Of a stretch of 47,219 nucleotides of DNA, positions 41,609 through 47,219 are shown piece by piece. The stretch is from Flavobacteriales bacterium. Lineage in GTDB: Bacteria > Bacteroidota > Bacteroidia > Flavobacteriales_D > UBA2798. The notes under the pieces are model-generated. The model saw only the letters and a list, made by a program, of their open reading frames with translations, did no database searches and had not been told where the DNA came from. A program made the translations under genes and the position numbers. The stretch lies in contig JAIBBF010000024.1 in the NCBI GenBank assembly GCA_019694795.1, positions 1 through 47,219 of the forward strand, written 5' to 3'. The stretch's first letter is position 1. The number at the start of each line of letters is the position of its first letter.

Positions 41609-43510
41609 TCAGTAGGCTCTTACTTTTTTGCCTTCCATAAAATTCACGAATGCACGATTAGCAACGCGGTGTCCGCCCGGTGTTGGATAATCGCCGGAGA
41701 AGTACCAGTCGCCACTGTTTTTCGGACAAGAGGCATGAAGGTTTTCTATGGTTTGAAAAATCACTTCCACTTGTGCTTTACATCCGGGAGGGGTAACGAG
41801 TTGTGCAACCTTTGCAGATATTTCTTCCGGTTGAAATGCTTCGTACACTTTTACCGCCACATTGTGCGATTGTTCACGTGGTAAACGAAGTTGTTCCTTC
41901 GCCATCATATACACTTCATCGAGTAAGCCACTCATGTTTCGTTCGCGCAGTAATTCCACCGCAGCCTGAAAAGCGATGAAGTCGCCCATAATAGCCATAT
42001 CAATGCCGTAACAATCCGGAAAACGAATTTGCGGTGCGGAGGAGACAATGATAATTTTTTTCGGTTGCAGGCGATCCAGCATTTTAATAATGCTTTTTTT
42101 CAACGTGGTTCCGCGTACGATGGAATCATCGATCACCACCAGATTATCCACGCCTTTATTTACCGTGCCGTGTGTTACATCGTAAACATGTGCCACCATA
42201 TCATCCCTTGCGTCATCATTGGTGATAAAGGTGCGAAGTTTGGCATCTTTAACAGCAAGTTTTTCTACGCGGGGACGAATGGATAATATTTGTTCCAGTT
42301 TATCGGGATCGGGATTCGATCCCAGTGAAAGAATTTTTTCTTTTTTAATGATATTGAGATGATCTTCTACCCCTTTGATCATTCCGTAAAAGGCCGTTTC
42401 TGCAGTGTTGGGTATATAGGAAAAAACAGTGTTCTCCAGATCGTTGTCGATGCTTTTGAGAATTTGCGGAACGAGACTTTTTCCTAATTGAATCCGCTCG
42501 CGGTAAATTTCTGCATCGCTACCGCGTGAAAAATAAATCCGCTCAAAGGAACATGCTTTTCGTTCTTTGGTTTCGGTGATGGAAAATTCACCAACCTGAC
42601 CATTTTTCCGAATGATTAAGGCGTGTCCGGGTGTAATTTCTTTTACGGCCTCGAAGGGGACATTAAATGCAGTTTGAATAACGGGACGTTCCGATGCAAC
42701 AACACAAATTTCATCGTCCTGGTAATAGTAAGCTGGACGAATTCCGTGTGAGTCGCGCAATACAAATGCATCTCCATGTCCGGTTAATCCTGCCATAGCA
42801 TAACCTCCATCCCATTTTTCTGCAGAATTGATTAGAATCTGCTGGATGTCCATATTGGATGCAATCAAACCGGAAATTTGTCGGTTAGAGTAGCCAAGTG
42901 CTTTGTAAATTTTAAACAGTCGTTCATTTTCTACATCGAGGAAATGACCGATTTTTTCCATCACCGTAACGGTGTCCGACATCTCTTTCGGATGTTGTCC
43001 GATTTCAGTTAACTGGGCGAATAGTTCATCCACATTGGTGAGGTTGAAGTTCCCTGCCACCACGAGGTTGCGGGTCATCCAGTTATTCTGACGTAAAAAG
43101 GGGTGACAACTTTCTATTGAGTTTTTCCCGTAGGTTCCATAGCGCAGGTGTCCGAGAAACAATTCCCCGGTGAATCCGAAATTTTCTTTTAGGTAAGCTA
43201 CATCCTTAAGTAATGCAGGGTTGTTTTCGGTGCCTGAGTTGATTTTACCATAGATCTCCGAAAATATTTCCTGAATGGCATTGGTGTTAATGGAACGTTT
43301 TCTGGAAATATAACGCTGCCCAGGCTGCATGTCGAATTTAATATTCGCGATCCCCGCCCCGTCTTGTCCACGGTTGTGCTGTTTCTCCATAAGGAGATAC
43401 ATTTTGTTTAGTCCATAAAAGGCAGTGCCGTATTTATCGACGTAGTATTCAAGGGGTTGAAGTAAACGAAGGAGGGCTATGCCGCATTCGTGTTTGATGT
43501 TATCGCTCAT
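41609..43510 (-). CDS. Long amidophosphoribosyltransferase (PurF family)
   Basis: 633 residues, against about 470-510 for standard PurF. PurF makes phosphoribosylamine from PRPP and glutamine at the start of purine synthesis. MSDNIKHECGIALLRLL places the nucleophile Cys9 after an eight-residue propeptide. Glutaminase motifs QHNRGQDGAGIAN and GHLRYGTYG and the PRPP loop VVIDDSIVRGTTLKKSI (near 460) are intact. Extra length lies in insertions around residues 60-110 and 330-410 and in a C-terminal extension of roughly 100 residues (WYFSGDYPTPGGHRVANRAF). I recall that many Bacteroidota have such a long form beside a normal purF. Its exact role is unknown. Confidence 0.88.
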   Translation of the reverse strand: MSDNIKHECGIALLRLLQPLEYYVDKYGTAFYGLNKMYLLMEKQHNRGQDGAGIANIKFDMQPGQRYISRKRSINTNAIQEIFSEIYGKINSGTENNPALLKDVAYLKENFGFTGELFLGHLRYGTYGKNSIESCHPFLRQNNWMTRNLVVAGNFNLTNVDELFAQLTEIGQHPKEMSDTVTVMEKIGHFLDVENERLFKIYKALGYSNRQISGLIASNMDIQQILINSAEKWDGGYAMAGLTGHGDAFVLRDSHGIRPAYYYQDDEICVVASERPVIQTAFNVPFEAVKEITPGHALIIRKNGQVGEFSITETKERKACSFERIYFSRGSDAEIYRERIQLGKSLVPQILKSIDNDLENTVFSYIPNTAETAFYGMIKGVEDHLNIIKKEKILSLGSNPDPDKLEQILSIRPRVEKLAVKDAKLRTFITNDDARDDMVAHVYDVTHGTVNKGVDNLVVIDDSIVRGTTLKKSIIKMLDRLQPKKIIIVSSAPQIRFPDCYGIDMAIMGDFIAFQAAVELLRERNMSGLLDEVYMMAKEQLRLPREQSHNVAVKVYEAFQPEEISAKVAQLVTPPGCKAQVEVIFQTIENLHASCPKNSGDWYFSGDYPTPGGHRVANRAFVNFMEGKKVRAY

Positions 43511-43529
43511 AAGGGGAAGAACTGGAGTG

Positions 43530-43537
43530 CAAATTTA
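43530..43537 (-). promoter_or_regulatory. Promoter -7 box of the PurF-like gene
   Basis: On the minus strand this reads TAAATTTG, matching TAnnTTTG, about 20 bp before the ATG at 43510. Confidence 0.5.
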
Positions 43538-43633
43538 CGAGAATTATAGACAGCATAAAAATCAGTTTTTCTCTCGGGCAACACTTTTTGCTTTTGTACG
43601 TCTATAGATTGCTTCGTAACTTGCTGAGTTGTT

Positions 43634-46600
43634 TTGAAAAATTGGCTATCCATAGGGTGTTTGTTTCTTTTTCTGCTGATGGGCGGAAAAGGCTATGCCT
43701 GGCATGAGTCTGTTTTTTTTACACCGAACCAGGGTCAGTGGAATGAAAAGATCCGCTTCCAATTGAAAATGAACCCGGGTTATATGTACCTGGAAAATCA
43801 GGGGGCTACTTATCTTTTTCTCGAAATGGACAAACATGCGCGTCACCAACCCTCCAACACGGAAGCACGCGCTCATTGTTTGCGAATGAATTATGTGGGT
43901 TCCAATTCTGATGCAGCATTTCTCCCGGGAAAACAAACGCCGTTTTATTACAACTATTTTACGGGAAATGATCCTGCGCGATGGAAATCGGGTTTGCATT
44001 CATCGTATGAACTGACGCGCGAAAATTTTTATCCGGGGATTGATCTGATGTATTACGGCAATGAAAACGGAAATCTCAAATACGATTTTCTTGTATCACC
44101 CGGTGCAGATGCTTCCGTGATCCGATGGAAATATGCCGGTGCAGATAAGATAAAACTACAAGGAAAAGATCTGGTGATTGAAACAAGTATTTGTACGCTA
44201 ACAGAAAAAGCTCCATTGGTGTGGCAAATGATTCAGGGAAAAAAAGTGATGGTGGAATGCCGTTACGCGCTTGCGGGAGATTCTATTTCATTTGTTTTTC
44301 CCAATGGTTATGATGAACACTACCCATTGATAATTGATCCGATTTTAGTGTTTAGTTCGTACAGCGGATCAACAGCAGATAATTTTGGATTTACCGCAAC
44401 CTATGATGCCGTAAAAAATACATTTGGTGCAGGCATTGTTTATCCGAACGGACAATATCCCGTAACGCCTGGTGCTTTTCAAACCAGTTTTAATGGATTA
44501 GTGACTTCCTTCACCCGTGATATTGGACTGAGCAAATTTAATGTGAGCGGAAGTGCATTGATTTATTCAACTTATTTAGGCGGAACCGGAACTGAAGCGC
44601 CGCATTCAATTGTGTGCAATAGCGCCAATGAATTATACATTATGGGAACTACCGGATCGCTCGATTTCCCAATGTCAGGAGCACCTTTTGATAATACGTT
44701 TAATGGTGGAACCAATGCAGCGCCGCCTTCGAGTGGAATGAGTTACAATAGCGGATCCGATATTTTTGTTGCGCGTTTTAATCCCACAGGCACTGCTTTA
44801 TTATCGAGCACTTATATTGGAGGAACGCAAAACGACGGATTAAATTTATCGACATCACTGGCCTACAATTATGGTGATCCATTTCGTGGTGAAGTAATTG
44901 TAGATGCTACCGGAGATATTGTTGTTGCGTCTGTAACATCATCGGCTGATTTTCCCACCAGCGCAAATGCTCCCGAACCTGTATTTGGTGGTGGAGGTTA
45001 TGATGGTGTTGTTTTCCGAATGAACGCCTCACTTTCGGTGTTAAACTGGAGCACCTATTTCGGCGGAGCAGGTGCCGATGCCGCTTATGGTGTACAAGAA
45101 GATTCCAATGGCGATGTTTATGTGGCAGGCGGATCGGAGAGTCCGGATTTATTGGTTTCACCCGGTGCATTGCAAACAACTTATTCGGGAGCTGTAGATG
45201 GATTTGCAGTTCGGTATAGTCCGAGCGGAAATTCCATTTTAGCTTGTTCGTATTTCGGAACATCGCAATACGATCAATGTTATTTTGTGCAGATCGATTT
45301 GAATAATGATGTGTATGTGGTGGGACAAACAGCCGGTAATTATCCAATCACTCCGGCGGGTGTTTACAACAATGGAAACAGCGGACAATTCATTCACAAA
45401 TTCAATAACTCTTTTACCAGCACCGATTTTTCCACGCGCGTAGGAAGAAATGCCGGTGTGGTCGATTTTTCTCCATCTGCATTTTTGGTTAATAAATGCG
45501 GACAAATTTATCTCTGTGGCTGGGGTGGATTTTTAGCAGGTATTGCACCTTATCATGCAAGCAGTTCTTCTACTACAGGATTACCCGTTACCATTGACGG
45601 ATTACAATTGAGTACAGATGGAAATGATTTTTATCTGATGATTCTTGCGCCGGATGCAACACAATTACTTTACGGAACCTATTTAGGCGCAGGTTCACCG
45701 AGTGAAGAACATGTAGATGGAGGTACTTCCCGTTTCGATAAAGATGGGGTAGTGTATCAGGCAGTGTGTGGTGGTTGTGGCGGACAATCAAATTTTCCTA
45801 CTACACCGGGTGTATGGTCGAACACCAACAATTCTCCGAATTGTAATCTCGTTGTTTTTAAAATTGATTTAAAAGATATCGTTGCACAAGCGCAATTCAG
45901 CTTTACGGGAGATCCATGTCAACTTCCTGTTTCTGTTCAGTTGCAGAATAACAGTGTGGGTGCAATAGGTTATTATTGGGATTTTGGGGATGGTGATACG
46001 TCTGTTGCTGTTAATCCAAATCACACTTACAGTTTACCGGGCACTTATGAAATTATGCTGGTAGCGCTGGATTCCAATACGTGTAATGGAGCAGATACTG
46101 CTTATGTAGAAGTGTTTATTCCGGGTCCGCTCAGCGCAAGTGTTTTACCCGGAGATACCATTTGTAACGGAGAACAAACCACCATTACTGCATCGGGTGG
46201 TGCAACTTATTCGTGGACACCAACGCTGAATGTGATAGGTGCAAATACGGCAACACCATTGGTGAGTCCCACCGTTACCACCGATTATACCGTAATTGTT
46301 GCGGATACCAATGGATGTTTAGATACACAGCAAGTGCATATTGAAGTGTTGCAATATGTGCAGGCAGATATGGATGTTCATTTTACACCTTGTGTAATTC
46401 CTGCATTGGTGCAATTTGAAAATAACAGTTCAAATGGAATTACGTATCAATGGATTTTTGGTAATGGTCAAACCTCCACCGATCCGGATGAACAAATTTT
46501 TTATACGGCTTCCGGTTATTATGATATTACCTTGATTGCAACAGCGAATAATACGTGTAATATTTCTGATACGGCGTATACGCAAATTTATTTACCGCCT

Positions 46601-47219
46601 CCTGCACATATTACAGCAGGTGGTGCAGATACCATTTGTTCCAATCAAACCGCTGCTTTATTTGTGAGTGGTGCTGATAGTTATACCTGGTTCCCGCCTT
46701 TTGATATCGACGATCCGAATTCTGCATTTCCGATTGTGGGTCCCGATTTTACCACTACCTATGGTGTGATTGGCGTTGATACTAATGGTTGTGCCGATAC
46801 AGCATTTGTAACCGTAAATGTTTTTCCTCCGAGTTATGTTGATGCAGGTCCGGATGTAATTCTCGATATTGGTGATGCTCCGGTATTGAATCCTGTTATT
46901 CCCGGTAATGGAACGTTTTATTGGTCGCCTCCTTACGGATTAAGTTGTACGGATTGTGCGCATCCAGTAGCCACTCCGGAACAAAACACATGGTATTATT
47001 TAACCTTTGAAGATGATTACGGTTGTGTGTATGTCGATTCGATGGAAGTGATTTTAACACCTTCTGTTTTTATTCCCAATGCATTCACACCAAATGCGGA
47101 TGAACACAATAATATTTTTCAGCCGGTGGTTCGCAATCTTGCCACGTATGAATTCTGGATTTTCAATCGCTGGGGAGAGGTGATTTTTCATTCTACCAAT
47201 CCCAATGAAGGCTGGAATG
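43634..47219 (+). CDS. Giant secreted protein: DUF7948-like, SBBP and PKD repeats, T9SS type B (3' end beyond window)
   Basis: The frame opens after a stop at 43625 and stays open to the right edge (1,195 codons seen). I start it at a TTG (43634) because that yields a perfect signal peptide, MKNWLSIGCLFLFLLMGGKG plus YA, before WHESVFFTPNQGQWN. Residues 25-235 match the ENxGQW-type domain (DUF7948-like: GIDLMYYGNENGNLKYDFLV, HYPLIIDPILVFSSY). SBBP/beta-propeller repeats follow to about 745 (YSTYLGGTGTEAPH). PKD domains lie near 752-830 (YYWDFGDGDTS) and 911-980, then Ig-like segments. From about 1144, FIPNAFTPNADEHNNIF and FWIFNRWGEVIFHS mark the type B sorting domain, cut by the edge. A surface adhesin or structural role is plausible. 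Confidence 0.9.
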   Translation, partial: MKNWLSIGCLFLFLLMGGKGYAWHESVFFTPNQGQWNEKIRFQLKMNPGYMYLENQGATYLFLEMDKHARHQPSNTEARAHCLRMNYVGSNSDAAFLPGKQTPFYYNYFTGNDPARWKSGLHSSYELTRENFYPGIDLMYYGNENGNLKYDFLVSPGADASVIRWKYAGADKIKLQGKDLVIETSICTLTEKAPLVWQMIQGKKVMVECRYALAGDSISFVFPNGYDEHYPLIIDPILVFSSYSGSTADNFGFTATYDAVKNTFGAGIVYPNGQYPVTPGAFQTSFNGLVTSFTRDIGLSKFNVSGSALIYSTYLGGTGTEAPHSIVCNSANELYIMGTTGSLDFPMSGAPFDNTFNGGTNAAPPSSGMSYNSGSDIFVARFNPTGTALLSSTYIGGTQNDGLNLSTSLAYNYGDPFRGEVIVDATGDIVVASVTSSADFPTSANAPEPVFGGGGYDGVVFRMNASLSVLNWSTYFGGAGADAAYGVQEDSNGDVYVAGGSESPDLLVSPGALQTTYSGAVDGFAVRYSPSGNSILACSYFGTSQYDQCYFVQIDLNNDVYVVGQTAGNYPITPAGVYNNGNSGQFIHKFNNSFTSTDFSTRVGRNAGVVDFSPSAFLVNKCGQIYLCGWGGFLAGIAPYHASSSSTTGLPVTIDGLQLSTDGNDFYLMILAPDATQLLYGTYLGAGSPSEEHVDGGTSRFDKDGVVYQAVCGGCGGQSNFPTTPGVWSNTNNSPNCNLVVFKIDLKDIVAQAQFSFTGDPCQLPVSVQLQNNSVGAIGYYWDFGDGDTSVAVNPNHTYSLPGTYEIMLVALDSNTCNGADTAYVEVFIPGPLSASVLPGDTICNGEQTTITASGGATYSWTPTLNVIGANTATPLVSPTVTTDYTVIVADTNGCLDTQQVHIEVLQYVQADMDVHFTPCVIPALVQFENNSSNGITYQWIFGNGQTSTDPDEQIFYTASGYYDITLIATANNTCNISDTAYTQIYLPPPAHITAGGADTICSNQTAALFVSGADSYTWFPPFDIDDPNSAFPIVGPDFTTTYGVIGVDTNGCADTAFVTVNVFPPSYVDAGPDVILDIGDAPVLNPVIPGNGTFYWSPPYGLSCTDCAHPVATPEQNTWYYLTFEDDYGCVYVDSMEVILTPSVFIPNAFTPNADEHNNIFQPVVRNLATYEFWIFNRWGEVIFHSTNPNEGWN

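Overview
The window looks like a chromosomal segment of a Bacteroidota bacterium, most likely Flavobacteriales-like. Five proteins end in, or clearly run into, type IX secretion (T9SS) sorting domains of type A or B. Lipoprotein signals are of the LFSCKKD type, several genes carry the Bacteroidota TAnnTTTG promoter box, Shine-Dalgarno motifs are essentially absent before genes, and composition is AT-leaning. There is no phage, plasmid, rRNA or tRNA signal and no CRISPR array. Family assignments come from reading motifs by eye; no database search was run.

Region 1 (1-5397) is an accessory, repeat-laden area on the minus strand. A two-gene module is present twice: a secreted T9SS type B protein followed after 12-13 bp by a short secreted protein with an AWYRGGN motif. 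One copy runs off the left edge. The upstream intergenic regions of both copies have the same layout: a TGC-type heptamer array, a nearly identical block of about 270 bp, a G-rich GTAGTGG heptamer array, and a CGTCATTC-type interspersed repeat. The intergenic DNA is more alike than the coding regions.

Region 2 (5398-9028) has tspO with a conserved small protein, a GNAT acetyltransferase, and a lineage-specific cluster of two tandem lipoproteins and two tandem secreted barrel-like proteins.

Region 3 (9274-15115) has lpdA, then a 0.95-kb cassette that fills the whole gap up to hemH. The cassette is a G-rich heptamer array starting right after the lpdA stop, an S23/four-helix-bundle gene with its own promoter box, and a C-rich array of 21-bp units ending 7 bp before the hemH start. 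hemH-pabB-tilS follow with overlapping stop and start codons. This cassette is the best candidate here for an undescribed element.

Region 4 (15179-24483) carries a queuosine-precursor transporter, a DsbD-type thiol reductase convergent with a bacilliredoxin, small hypotheticals, tadA, and two T9SS type A secreted proteins.

Region 5 (24720-38898) is core metabolism: aspS, two small membrane proteins, ribE, a large secreted T9SS type B protein, pdxA, then the fatty-acid cluster yceD-rpmF-plsX-fabH-accB-accC, which joins ribosome-linked genes to lipid initiation and malonyl-CoA supply. An M24 peptidase and an alpha/beta hydrolase follow.

Region 6 (38879-47219) has a small hypothetical, a SPOR-like secreted protein, an intergenic region with three CCGG hairpins, an SbtA-family bicarbonate transporter, a long PurF-family amidophosphoribosyltransferase, and a giant secreted protein (over 1,195 codons, TTG start) that runs off the right edge inside its T9SS type B domain.
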